Source: Planctomycetota bacterium (GTDB lineage Bacteria; Planctomycetota; Uabimicrobiia; Uabimicrobiales; Uabimicrobiaceae). From it: a stretch of DNA of 64,000 nucleotides. Under the pieces are notes generated by a model. That model had not been told where the DNA came from and did no database searches. It saw nothing but the letters and a program-made list of their open reading frames with translations. A program made the position numbers and the translations under genes. The DNA lies in the NCBI GenBank assembly GCA_029260735.1, contig JAJDCR010000080.1, forward strand, positions 1-64,000. Direction: 5' to 3'. Positions 7,231 to 16,567 of this stretch are shown here, one piece after another (position 1 is the first letter of the stretch; the number at the start of each line of letters is the position of its first letter).

Positions 7231-9204
7231 TTGAAATTAAATGGAGATCAGCAACTCTCTTTAAGAGAGGCAATGGTAGATTCCTTAGGAAGGATCCCCG
7301 ACTTGCGAGATCTTCTTCTTGCATCTCCCATCGAACAAAAACTAGAGAAAATAATTTCTAATGATTCAGAATTGCTAAAAATTATAGATGGAGAAGATCA
7401 CCTTTTGACACAAAGCAAAAAAGAAAATATTTGTGATAGGGTAATCGACTATTTTAACAATAGAGATGAAATTGAAACCTTAATTTCTGCTTACGAAAAA
7501 ACTTCTCCTAAACACCAAAATTTTCAGAGTTTATATGAGCTAATTCCTAAGCCTGTCCAAAAAAAAGAATCCCCAATAAATCAGATAAAAAATAAGGACA
7601 GTAATACAACTTCTACTATTCCACCAGTAAATTCTCCTACCGAATGTAACAAACCATGCGAAGCAGATATAACCTTAAATAATGATTCGCTAACGTGGTC
7701 GGTAAAGTATGTTTATAAACATTCTGATGGTGATTTATTTCCAAAAATTTTGGAAATGGAAGCAATAAAAAACACCTGTATGGATTTTGTCAATTTAATT
7801 GCAGGAAAATCTCTTGAGAATTTTTCGCCAGGAGCATCTAGGAGATTCATTGTCTCAAAAGGAGATATATCATATAGGCAAGCAACACAACTGGACCCTC
7901 AGGATAATATTATATTGTCAGCTTTAATATACCAATTTGGCCAAAATATTGAAAATAGAAGGTTAGCGGAAGATATAATTTATAGTTACAGATTTCAACC
8001 AGATATTAATCATGGGTTCTATTCAAATAAAACATCTTGGAATGATTTTTGGAAAAAGGCATACGCAAAAAGCCGCAACTGCAAATATGTTTTGTACTCC
8101 GATATTTCCGATTTTTATAACCAAATATGCCATGATACTCTTGAAAATCAATTAAAAGAATCTCAGTTCCCTAATCAAGCCATTAAATGGTTAATGGAAA
8201 TGTTGAAATCTACAACCGCTAAAGTCCCTAGAGGAATACCAGTTGGCCCTCATGGTGTACACTTACTCGCCGAAGCGACAATGATTCCTATTGATAACTG
8301 CATGCAAACAAATGGCTTAAATTTTATTCGGTATGTTGATGATATATTAGTTTTTTGCGATTCTAAGAAGTCAGTCAAAAAAGCTGCGTATTTGATTGCA
8401 TATACATTAGATAAACAGCAAAGGTTAACATTACAAAAAAATAAAACGAAGATATATACTTTAGAAAAATTTGCAGATCTATGTAAATCTATGGTTGAGG
8501 ATCGCCCTATCAGTGATGAAGAAGACAGAATCCTTAAAATTGTAAAAAAACATTCGGGTGGTGATCCCTACAAAACAATTTCTCATGAGAACATTTCCAA
8601 AGAAGATTGGGAAAAAGTTACTAATGATTTGATAGAAAAAATTATAAACGAGTATCTAAGAAAAAACAATGTTGACTATATTCGCTTACGATGGTTTTAT
8701 CGGAGATTATCTCAAATAGGTCACCCAGGAGCAGTAGAAATTTCTATTGACAAAATTTCGAAATTAGAACCATGTATTGCTAATATCTGTTATTACCTTG
8801 CATCTGTTCAGTCAATTTCACCTAACAGTTGGAAAAGAATAGGCGATAAATTAATTAACTTGCTTTCAATGGAAGAAATACAACAAAATGAGTATTTTAA
8901 ATTATCAATCCTTAGTCTATTTACAAAAAATCAATATATTAATCATTTTTCAAAATTAGCTACAAAATATTCATCTTTTGAGTCTTTTGCAAAACGAGAA
9001 ATATTACTGGCAGCAAAACAAAATAGAGATTTTGATTGGATAAAGCAGTATAAAGAAGATTATCAAAACATGGATCCATGGCTAAAAAGTGCGTTTGTAT
9101 ATGCAATGTCAGGATTTCCAGAGGATGAAAAAAAGTCTTTTCTTAATTCTCTCAATTTTGAGCGACCATTTGAAAAAATTTTAGCAAAGTGGGCTAAAAA
9201 ATAA
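7231..9204 (+). CDS. EAD1-reverse transcriptase fusion (defence-type RT)
   Basis: 657 aa from TTG 7231; AAGGA lies 7 bases upstream and the residues after it match the starts of the two other EAD1 proteins. Residues 1-100 form an EAD1-like effector-associated domain (LREAMVDSLGRIPDLRDLLL...). A linker leads to a reverse transcriptase: SDISDFYNQI with Asp291 and Asp294, PRGIPVGP around 333-340, and IRYVDDILVF with Asp370-Asp371. All catalytic Asp residues are present. A ~220-residue helical C-terminal region follows. The sequence resembles RTs of the abortive-infection/'unknown group' classes, not group II intron or DGR enzymes. EAD domains recruit effectors to sensor proteins, so this RT probably acts as the effector of the locus. 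Confidence 0.85.
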   Translation: MKLNGDQQLSLREAMVDSLGRIPDLRDLLLASPIEQKLEKIISNDSELLKIIDGEDHLLTQSKKENICDRVIDYFNNRDEIETLISAYEKTSPKHQNFQSLYELIPKPVQKKESPINQIKNKDSNTTSTIPPVNSPTECNKPCEADITLNNDSLTWSVKYVYKHSDGDLFPKILEMEAIKNTCMDFVNLIAGKSLENFSPGASRRFIVSKGDISYRQATQLDPQDNIILSALIYQFGQNIENRRLAEDIIYSYRFQPDINHGFYSNKTSWNDFWKKAYAKSRNCKYVLYSDISDFYNQICHDTLENQLKESQFPNQAIKWLMEMLKSTTAKVPRGIPVGPHGVHLLAEATMIPIDNCMQTNGLNFIRYVDDILVFCDSKKSVKKAAYLIAYTLDKQQRLTLQKNKTKIYTLEKFADLCKSMVEDRPISDEEDRILKIVKKHSGGDPYKTISHENISKEDWEKVTNDLIEKIINEYLRKNNVDYIRLRWFYRRLSQIGHPGAVEISIDKISKLEPCIANICYYLASVQSISPNSWKRIGDKLINLLSMEEIQQNEYFKLSILSLFTKNQYINHFSKLATKYSSFESFAKREILLAAKQNRDFDWIKQYKEDYQNMDPWLKSAFVYAMSGFPEDEKKSFLNSLNFERPFEKILAKWAKK

Positions 9205-9375
9205 ATTGTGCAGAGCTATTTAATATTTAGCTCAAAGTATCATTTTTTTTATTAAGGTTAAAAGCGAAAAATATTCAATTAGGTAATAATTTTACTATAA
9301 AGAAGCTTTTAATATACTACAACTAGAGATGAAAGACCTGCAATGAGCGACCCTGTAATATAGAAGTAGTTGAGG

Positions 9376-9408
9376 AAAGCCGAGTGCCGAAAGTGCTCGG
9401 CTTTTTTT
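9376..9408 (+). terminator. Rho-independent terminator after the RT gene
   Basis: AAAGCCGAG pairs with CTCGGCTTT, followed by seven T residues. It closely resembles the terminator at 7005-7039, including the preceding GAGG. Confidence 0.8.
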
Positions 9409-9541
9409 AGCGGAATTTATCAGAATATTTCTGGTTTTGGGAAGATAGAGTACTTTTATTTCTCTATCTGTAAATTTTGTTTACCGCTATTGGCAAACAA
9501 AGCTGCTAATCACGATAAATAAATATTTACTGTTCGTAAGA

Positions 9542-9571
9542 TTGACGAAAGTATTACTTATTTGCTAATAT
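9542..9571 (+). promoter_or_regulatory. Promoter of the second EAD1 gene
   Basis: TTGACG (9542-9547) and TAATAT (9566-9571) are separated by 18 bases, a good sigma-70-like promoter. Its GTAAGATTGACGAA context repeats the one before the RT gene. Confidence 0.65.
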
Positions 9572-9628
9572 AAGAAAATAAGAAATACTTAGATATAGTA
9601 ATCAAGAAACTCTAGGAGAAAAACAAAA

Positions 9629-10255
9629 GTGAAACTAGATGGAGACCTATCTATTAACTTAAGACAAGCAATGGTGAAGTCTTTAGGGCAAATCGGCGAT
9701 ATACGAGATTTGCTTCTTGCGTCTCCTATCGATGAGCGTTTAGAAGAAATCATTCCTGATGATCCAGATCTATTGAGGATCATAAACGGAGATCCTTACC
9801 TGCTTACTATATCAAAACAAGAAATCATTTGCAGACGAGTAATTGAACACTTCAATAGAAAAGACAAAATTGAAGACTTAATTTCAGCTTATCATAAGAA
9901 GTGTCCTGATCATCAAGATTTTCTAAAAGTATATAAGTTTGCAAAACTAGAGACTGCAAAGAGGGAGGAAATACACGAACCAGGTCAAAAAATTTTTAAT
10001 AAAATGAGTGAGTCCAAAGATTTAGATTTTGCAAAATACAAGATCGACGAACTTTTGAAAGAAAAAAATCGAAATAGCGAAATGATAAAAGCAATATCTG
10101 ATACACTAAAAGACATCTCGGTTAATTTCAAAGACCATGCAACAAGAGATGATTATGAAAAAATCTTGATTGAAATAAAAAAAACTAGTGGAATATTTGA
10201 CCCAAGAACCTGGAAAGATATTTTCATAAAACTTCGTAAGATACTTGATAAATGA
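9629..10255 (+). CDS. EAD1-domain protein with helical tail, 208 aa
   Basis: Residues 1-100 align with the EAD1-like domain of the RT fusion (MKLDGDLSINLRQAMVKSLG, RDLLLASPIDERLEEII, CRRVIEHF). The remainder is a charged helical/coiled-coil segment (KYKIDELLKEKNRNSEM) with no enzyme motif. GTG start with AGGAG ten bases upstream. It may be a free adaptor bridging other EAD1 proteins through like-with-like interaction. Family knowledge supports interaction; the partner is inference. Confidence 0.7.
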   Translation: MKLDGDLSINLRQAMVKSLGQIGDIRDLLLASPIDERLEEIIPDDPDLLRIINGDPYLLTISKQEIICRRVIEHFNRKDKIEDLISAYHKKCPDHQDFLKVYKFAKLETAKREEIHEPGQKIFNKMSESKDLDFAKYKIDELLKEKNRNSEMIKAISDTLKDISVNFKDHATRDDYEKILIEIKKTSGIFDPRTWKDIFIKLRKILDK

Positions 10256-10489
10256 ACAATAAAAATATACTAATGTAGCTAATATAAAAATAGAGCAATA
10301 TATGAATGGCTTAAGATTTAACATTAAATCTAATAACTCAAATCAAAATCGTCATTGAGAAAGAAGAAGAAAAATCGTCAGCTAAGAGTGAAATAGAAAA
10401 AATAGAAGATCAAGTAAGTTCAGAAAGAACTTGAAAGAGAGCCAGTTTCAGATTCTATTAAAAATGATTCTATTTTGAAGGAAATAAAC

Positions 10490-12079
10490 TTGAAATTAAA
10501 TGGAGATCAATACCTTAGTTTAAGAGAAGCAATGGTAAATTCTTTGGAAAGGATTCTTGATTTACAAGATCTTCTCCGTGCATCTCCTATCGAACAAAAA
10601 CTAGATAAAATAATCCCTAATGATCCAGAATTGTTAAAAATTATACGTGGAGAACATGATCTTTTAACACAAAGCAAAAAAGAAAATATTTGTGGTGGAG
10701 TAATTGACTATTTTGAAAAAAAAGAGGAAGTTGGGATCTTAATTTTTGCTTACTACAATAAACGACCAGACCACCAAGATTTTCAAGAGCTATACAATCT
10801 TCTAAAAATTGGACCACCAAAACAAAAAAACACTCAACAAATAATAAATAAATTTGATGAAATCAAAGAAAAAAACTTAGATGATGGGAAAATACACAAA
10901 ACAAAGTTTAGTTTTCCTATTTCTGCCATTCGTAAAACTCTAAAGACTTTGAATGATGTGACTCTAGTAGAGTTTTGCCAGGATCACCTCAATGATATTG
11001 CAAGTGATTTTGCGGATCAGATGACACGACCTGCAAAAATTAGTTTTATCATCCAGAGATGTCAAACTGAAGAAAAACAGCAACGTTTGCTTGTAGCAAT
11101 AACAGAAGATGAGCGTACCTGTCAAGAGTTCGCAAAATGTCAAGCTGAAGAAAAACAACATTTGCTTGCAGCAATAACAGAAGATGAGCGCACCAATATA
11201 GAGTTTGACCTGAAAGAAACAGACCTACGAGCAACGGATCTACAAAATCCCAATCTAAAAAATGTAAACGAGGCCCTTCAAACCCAACACGTTAAAGATC
11301 GAATACTTGCAAACTTAAAAAAAATAAACATTACAAAATATCAATCAGAAAAACTTCATCTCCTATGTAACTATGAGGAACAACAAAGAGAGCTCACAAA
11401 AGTTATGAAGAGTGGTAGTAATTTATTAATTGTTATTCATGGCGATGAAAAACAATGTATAGATCAATTCGTAACAACTATACGCCGTATCATCCTACCT
11501 ATGGGGTTTTTTCCGAAACAAAAAATTAGAAAACACTTCATAGATATTACAGATTATGAAGTAGAAGATATCGATCAATCTATAGAAATGGACGTTTTTG
11601 ATCGAGTCAATATTTTTGATAAAGTAATGCAACCAATGTTTCTTCACACTACTATCTGGGGAAAATGTTGGAATAAAGAGATTTTGGAAAAATGGTTAAA
11701 ATTTTGGACTAATATAGTCTCTAAACAACTAGGGTATCCGTTGATTGTTTGTACAGTTATAAAATATATTGATACCTCTTCTTTTATTGAAAAATGTCTA
11801 TGGCAACGACGCAATAAAGAAATAAGTACATTTATAGAAGAACTTCGATGTAAAGATTATATAATATTACCTCGACTTGAAAGTGTTCCTTACAATCATG
11901 TAGAGAGATGGATAAATGAATATGTAATGGAGTTATCTAGCAGAGATGATTTTTCTGAATTAACAAAAGAAATATATTCTCTCTACGCAAAGGAAAGTTA
12001 TGTTTCAATGAAAAAATTATCACCCGTACTTAAAGATGCCGTAACACAATTTTTTTATGGTTCATCAGATATTGAATAG
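10490..12079 (+). CDS. EAD1 + second adaptor domain + inactive-STAND-like protein
   Basis: 529 aa from TTG 10490, with the same AAGGA leader as the RT gene. Residues 1-100 are EAD1-like. Residues ~155-210 (VEFCQDHLNDIASDFADQMT, then KISFIIQRC) resemble a second effector-associated, death-fold-like domain. A linker with two EEKQ...ITEDER repeats (~205-240) and a short pentapeptide-like piece follow. The C-terminal ~220 residues (LLCNYEEQQREL, LLIVIHGDEKQCIDQF) resemble iSTAND domains, which keep the STAND fold but lack a Walker A lysine; none is visible here. It is probably the sensor/scaffold linking EAD1 effectors to the MoxR-vWA-like pair 23 bases downstream. Confidence 0.7.
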   Translation: MKLNGDQYLSLREAMVNSLERILDLQDLLRASPIEQKLDKIIPNDPELLKIIRGEHDLLTQSKKENICGGVIDYFEKKEEVGILIFAYYNKRPDHQDFQELYNLLKIGPPKQKNTQQIINKFDEIKEKNLDDGKIHKTKFSFPISAIRKTLKTLNDVTLVEFCQDHLNDIASDFADQMTRPAKISFIIQRCQTEEKQQRLLVAITEDERTCQEFAKCQAEEKQHLLAAITEDERTNIEFDLKETDLRATDLQNPNLKNVNEALQTQHVKDRILANLKKINITKYQSEKLHLLCNYEEQQRELTKVMKSGSNLLIVIHGDEKQCIDQFVTTIRRIILPMGFFPKQKIRKHFIDITDYEVEDIDQSIEMDVFDRVNIFDKVMQPMFLHTTIWGKCWNKEILEKWLKFWTNIVSKQLGYPLIVCTVIKYIDTSSFIEKCLWQRRNKEISTFIEELRCKDYIILPRLESVPYNHVERWINEYVMELSSRDDFSELTKEIYSLYAKESYVSMKKLSPVLKDAVTQFFYGSSDIE

Positions 12080-12102
12080 TTACTTAATCTGAAGGAGAAA
12101 GA

Positions 12103-13107
12103 GTGGCCAACAGTTATACAAGAGAAAAAATATACCGCCCTTCTTTCCAGCAGCAAGCAAAAAACTATATTGCTGAAGAAGGACTACAAAAAGCTGCTAA
12201 TGTAGCTTTATTACTTGGTCGTCCTTTACTTTTAACAGGCGAACCCGGCTCTGGAAAAACACAGTTTGCTTATCATTTAGCTTTGGATTTAGAGTTAGAC
12301 ATCTTTAAATTTGAGGCTAAGTCAACTAGTAAATATCAAGACCTGTTTTATACATACGATGTCCTAAGTCATTTTCATGCTACGAATTTTCGTCAACAAA
12401 AAGATAAAAGCTCTAAGAACGAAAGCCTCGGTGATGAAATTCCTAAGAATGAAAGCCCTGATATACGTGATTACATTGAGTACAATGCATTGGGAAAAGC
12501 GATTCTCAGTACTATTGAAAAAGAGAGACGCCAAAGTTGGTTAGGAGTAAATTGCAAATTTTCTAGGGAAGCTCCTCATTGCTCAGTAGTTTTAATTGAT
12601 GAAATAGATAAAGCTCCTCGTGATTTTCCTAACGACATACTCAATGAGTTGGAGGAGAAGTACTTTAAAGTACCGGAAATATCTTTACAACAGGAAATCG
12701 AAGTAAATCCAGATTTGGCTCCAGTCCTAGTGTTTACTAGTAATTCAGAGAAGCCTCTTTCCGATGCATTTTTACGACGCTGTGTCTATTATCACATTCC
12801 TTTCCCAAAGAAAGATGCTTTAATAGATATTATTACTAAACATCTTAATTTAAATAATTCTCAAATGAAACAGCTTTGGCTGCAAAACGCACTTGAACTT
12901 TTCTATTATTTACACGATGAATCTGACTTAAGTAGAAGACCGTCTTCTTCAGAATTTATAGACTGGATACTAGTTTTACAGCATTCAATCTCAGAATCAG
13001 ATAAAGATAAAAAGCTCTCCTCTAAATTGATTGAAGATACATTGGGAGTTTTAGTCAAAGATAGAAACGACCAAGAGCAAGCTCAGCAGTTAATAACAAG
13101 AGCATAG
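12103..13107 (+). CDS. MoxR-family AAA+ ATPase
   Basis: 334 aa, GTG start with AAGGAG six bases upstream. Walker A is GEPGSGKTQ (~46-54) and Walker B is VVLIDEIDKAPRDFPNDILN, followed by sensor-1 Asn (VFTSNSEKPL) and the arginine-finger-like AFLRRCVYYH. MoxR ATPases remodel partners, usually with a vWA protein. The next gene starts one base after the stop and encodes a vWA-like membrane protein, so the pair matches the MoxR-vWA modules of EAD-containing conflict systems. Confidence 0.9.
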   Translation: MANSYTREKIYRPSFQQQAKNYIAEEGLQKAANVALLLGRPLLLTGEPGSGKTQFAYHLALDLELDIFKFEAKSTSKYQDLFYTYDVLSHFHATNFRQQKDKSSKNESLGDEIPKNESPDIRDYIEYNALGKAILSTIEKERRQSWLGVNCKFSREAPHCSVVLIDEIDKAPRDFPNDILNELEEKYFKVPEISLQQEIEVNPDLAPVLVFTSNSEKPLSDAFLRRCVYYHIPFPKKDALIDIITKHLNLNNSQMKQLWLQNALELFYYLHDESDLSRRPSSSEFIDWILVLQHSISESDKDKKLSSKLIEDTLGVLVKDRNDQEQAQQLITRA

Positions 13108-13108
13108 T

Positions 13109-15403
13109 ATGTCATCAAAAAAAACACTTCAATCTTCAATTTTCCCTGAGCTATCATCTTTTATAGAGAAACTAAGGGATAAACATCACTATAACATAGG
13201 AATTGAAGAGTTCATTGTTTTGGAAAAACTATTGATTCTTCTTGTAGACAAAGGTGAACTACCCAAAAAAACAGCTGACTTGGCTCACTATATAAGCCCT
13301 CTACTATGCAAGTCACCTGAAGAACAACTACATTTTAAACAAGAATTTGAGAAATTTTGTGATCAGCATCCACAACTAATTGAAACACAGCTACTTGAAA
13401 CACAACTAGATCGAGTACAACCTGATCTGAAATCATTCGTTCAAAAAAAGAAAATCTATAACTGGCATTTTACCTTTTTAGTAATATGTACCTTCGTTTT
13501 GTTATTTATTTCTGTTTTCTCGCTCTTTTTCTCACCAGCTACTCTAAAAGGTAAAATAGTATCTCAAGTTGTGGATGCTCAGAATCCTATATCTGAAGGA
13601 ACCATTACTTTTCTTGGTAAGAAATATGAAGAAGCTATCGAGAACGAAGGTTTTTTCTCTATTGAGTATACAACTAAAGAGAAAGAGGGCTTTCTTGTCG
13701 TAGAACACCCGCGATATGAAAAATGGGAACGACGATACGACTCTCCATTTCCCATAGAAGAAATTCCCATTGAACTGGAACCCAAAAAAATTCCAATTGA
13801 ACTGAAATCTTTACTATATATGCGCTATATTGCCTGGGCACTATTTACTATCTTTATCTGCTGTTGGTTGTACAAATATCTAACGCCAATATCTATCACC
13901 AAAAACAGCTCCTCTCTATTTCGAGGAATTAAGGTAAAGTTTTGTTCACGAAATCTTGAGCAACAGTTGTTTAGAGATAATAGTTTTTCCAACACTCTGG
14001 AGCAAATACACCAATGGAAATACGAAGAAATCTTGGATATAGATATACATTCTACAGTTCAAGCCACTGCAAAAAAAGGAGGAATTTTCACTCCAGTTTT
14101 TACTTCGGGAAAATCTCTACCAAAATATCTACCAAAATATCTAGTATTGATAGAAATAAATAATTTTTTAGACTATCGCAACAAATGGGCAGAGATGTTG
14201 ACTAGATACTTGTTACAAAATGGTACAAATGCGGATATTTACTATTTTCAAGGTGATCCACAATGGTGTTATTCTAAAAATTCAGGATTGCAAAGGCTAC
14301 AGCAATTATACCAAGTATATCCTAACCATTGTGTACTTGTTTTCAGTGACAGCAATGTTTTTACCGATTTCCTGACTGGACAGCCCGAAAAATGGGTAAA
14401 AATTTTTACTTCATGGCAACACAGAGTAATACTAACCTCAAAACCTGAAGAATTGTGGTCTTACCCTGAAAAATTGTTAAATGAATCATATTTTAAAATA
14501 CTACCTGCTACTGAAGATGGTTTAAACAATCTTGTGAAAACTTTAAAGGACAACTCTTCTTACACAAAAAGTAAAAATTTTTCTAGTGCTGGGTTCCCTC
14601 GACTATTACAAAAATCTTCATTACAGTGGCTACAAAATTATAGTCCAGGATCAGCCATTGAAAAAGAACTTTGTGAACAGTTACTCGACTTTCTTGATCC
14701 ACAAGGATATTTTTGGTTTAGCGCTTGTGTTTTGTGTCCTATACTACGTTGGGATACTACCATTTTTTTAGGTAGAAATCTCACTGATACGCAAGATAAA
14801 CCCATAATAAACGAAAAACGCTTATTATCATTGTTGCAACTGCCCTGGTTTCAACAAGGCAGAATGCCCGACTGGTTAAGATTGCGCGTTGTAACACAAC
14901 TAACCCAGCAACAAGAAGAAAAAATTAAGACGGTTTTTGTACGATTATTACTTCCTCGCATCCAAGAACCACAAGAGCAACCTAATCTTATCAACACAAA
15001 AAACTACACTCCTTCAGAAAAATACGAGCTAAACAAATACCTGCAAAAAAAACCGGAAGATTATTTGTTTTTACAATTCATTCTAGGAAATAAACCAAGC
15101 AAAATCGATCTAGTATTACCTGGAAAATTAAGAAAATTTTTCATCAAAAGATTGCCTATGACCTTGTTTGTGCGTACAGGAGTACTGTTTTCATTAATTT
15201 CCTGTATTTTAATAGAATTTTTCCCTTCTTCATATATAGAGTCTTTTATTTCGCGATTTATTTCAATATGGTTTCTTTTCATAGTAATCCACTACCTGTT
15301 TGCTAAAAACAAAGCTTTTGAGCTACTAAGAAAAAACATTAACGAAACAAGTAAGCTGATGTTCTTTTATATTTTGTATGTTATATTTCGATCATTTTTT
15401 TAA
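13109..15403 (+). CDS. Membrane protein with degenerate vWA-like domain, 764 aa
   Basis: Residues 1-110 (FIEKLRDKHHYNIGIEEFIV, CKSPEEQLHFKQEF) look like the N-terminal helical region of CoxE/vWA partners of MoxR. A membrane segment (~119-141) follows, then a carboxypeptidase-regulatory-like beta domain (LKGKIVSQVVDAQNPISEGT) and a second membrane segment (~236-258). Residues ~340-480 (LVLIEINNFLDYRNKWAEM, IYYFQGDPQWCYS, HCVLVFSDSNVFTDF) have the vWA strand order but no DxSxS motif, so metal binding is probably lost. Two or three hydrophobic segments end the protein. It likely anchors the complex at the membrane and is worked on by the MoxR ATPase. Confidence 0.65.
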   Translation: MSSKKTLQSSIFPELSSFIEKLRDKHHYNIGIEEFIVLEKLLILLVDKGELPKKTADLAHYISPLLCKSPEEQLHFKQEFEKFCDQHPQLIETQLLETQLDRVQPDLKSFVQKKKIYNWHFTFLVICTFVLLFISVFSLFFSPATLKGKIVSQVVDAQNPISEGTITFLGKKYEEAIENEGFFSIEYTTKEKEGFLVVEHPRYEKWERRYDSPFPIEEIPIELEPKKIPIELKSLLYMRYIAWALFTIFICCWLYKYLTPISITKNSSSLFRGIKVKFCSRNLEQQLFRDNSFSNTLEQIHQWKYEEILDIDIHSTVQATAKKGGIFTPVFTSGKSLPKYLPKYLVLIEINNFLDYRNKWAEMLTRYLLQNGTNADIYYFQGDPQWCYSKNSGLQRLQQLYQVYPNHCVLVFSDSNVFTDFLTGQPEKWVKIFTSWQHRVILTSKPEELWSYPEKLLNESYFKILPATEDGLNNLVKTLKDNSSYTKSKNFSSAGFPRLLQKSSLQWLQNYSPGSAIEKELCEQLLDFLDPQGYFWFSACVLCPILRWDTTIFLGRNLTDTQDKPIINEKRLLSLLQLPWFQQGRMPDWLRLRVVTQLTQQQEEKIKTVFVRLLLPRIQEPQEQPNLINTKNYTPSEKYELNKYLQKKPEDYLFLQFILGNKPSKIDLVLPGKLRKFFIKRLPMTLFVRTGVLFSLISCILIEFFPSSYIESFISRFISIWFLFIVIHYLFAKNKAFELLRKNINETSKLMFFYILYVIFRSFF

Positions 15404-15422
15404 TTATAAAAAGAGTATTACA

Positions 15423-16526
15423 ATGTGGAAAAATTATATAGTATCTATTTTGCTAGTAATCGTTCTTATAGCTTTCGATATAAATAGAGAAAAAAAAATT
15501 CTGGAAAAGCTATCAAAAAAACAAGTCCAATTTTGGTCTTCAGAAGTAGAAGAAAGATTGCTTTTGACCCAACCTGGTTGGGCTACTATACCTGGATTGT
15601 CTATTACTTTTAGTTTGGCAGAAGAATCTGACATACAAATTACTGCGTCTGGTACACAAAGGCTATTACAAAAAGATGAAGAAAAAAAGAAATATCCAAT
15701 AGGACAAGCTGGGTACCGGTTAAAAATTGATGAAGAAATACGTGGAAATCCAGTTTGGGGAGAATGGATTAATTCAAGCAATACACCGTGGGATATATGG
15801 TCGTTTACTGATTTTACATATCTCAAAAAAGGAGAGCATACTATAGAAGTTCAAGTGAATAGTGCAGATTCAGAGCTTATTATTTGTGGAGAAATTGAAA
15901 AATTTGCAACAGCTGGAAGCAGAAAAGATTCTTATGCAAAAGGAGTTTTGAATATTATAGCTATTCCAAAGCCAGTGGATGGACCACTTTCTTTATTGAA
16001 AAATCCTGCTCAAAATTCCATATTAGAAGTCCCAGACTTAAAACTTCCCATTGAGAAGTTAAAGAATGGAGACTTAGCTCTTAAGGTTGGAGAACAATTT
16101 AAATATTGGAGAGGGCATTTTCCACTCACAGGTATTCCTAAGGGAGTATATCAAGCAAGAACCTACGATGACCAAGGGGCCGAAAAAGGCGTCTCATACT
16201 TTTTTCAGGATATCGACTTGGCCAACTACTCCAGACAAATAGATTCATCGTTTCTAGCTTTTGTTTTTTCAGCTTCAATCAACACTCAAAATAAACATAC
16301 TGGTGTCCTTCAAATGAAATTCTACAACAGTAAGGGTTTCCTTATAAACTCTTTAAACACACCTGAGGTGGAAACCAAGGATCAATGGGTTAATCAGCAC
16401 TTAACTGCTTTGATACCTAGGGGTACAAAAATAGTTAGAGTTTACTTTATTTCATATGTGTGGAGTGGCGGAACTAACTATGTGCAAGGCAAAGATTTCT
16501 ATGGTACACTAATTTCTGCAAACTAA
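15423..16526 (+). CDS. Membrane-anchored protein with beta-rich outer domain, 367 aa
   Basis: From ATG 15423 the protein starts MWKNYIVSILLVIVLIAFDI, a single N-terminal membrane helix, then a probable extracytoplasmic part with Trp/Gly-rich beta segments (RGNPVWGEWINSSNTPW, YFISYVWSGGTNYVQGKDF). An upstream start at 15378 would overlap the previous gene. It is 19 bases from that gene and probably the last gene of the system. Domain family not recognised. Confidence 0.6.
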   Translation: MWKNYIVSILLVIVLIAFDINREKKILEKLSKKQVQFWSSEVEERLLLTQPGWATIPGLSITFSLAEESDIQITASGTQRLLQKDEEKKKYPIGQAGYRLKIDEEIRGNPVWGEWINSSNTPWDIWSFTDFTYLKKGEHTIEVQVNSADSELIICGEIEKFATAGSRKDSYAKGVLNIIAIPKPVDGPLSLLKNPAQNSILEVPDLKLPIEKLKNGDLALKVGEQFKYWRGHFPLTGIPKGVYQARTYDDQGAEKGVSYFFQDIDLANYSRQIDSSFLAFVFSASINTQNKHTGVLQMKFYNSKGFLINSLNTPEVETKDQWVNQHLTALIPRGTKIVRVYFISYVWSGGTNYVQGKDFYGTLISAN

Positions 16527-16567
16527 TCATAAAAATGAGAGCCTAAAAATATAGACAATCACAGCCC

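Larger units (their letters stand above)
9205..9628. other. Intergenic region after the RT gene; possible ncRNA
   Basis: No ORF is supported in 424 bases. It holds a terminator (9376-9408), inverted repeats in 9440-9505 (GATAGAG...CTCTATC and TTTGTTT...AAACAAA) and the next promoter (9542-9571). Several defence RT classes need an adjacent noncoding RNA, and 9205-9375 would be a natural place; nothing in the sequence proves it. Confidence 0.45.

Noticed and set aside
7231..9204. RT as the enzyme of the diversity-generating retroelement at 113-898
   Set aside because: It carries an EAD1-like domain and Abi/unknown-group-like motifs, is 6 kb away behind the replication operon, and no template repeat is near.
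7041..9204. Retron-type RT with msr-msd
   Set aside because: The RT lacks the compact retron layout and typical msr-like inverted repeats are not evident upstream; a different ncRNA remains possible.
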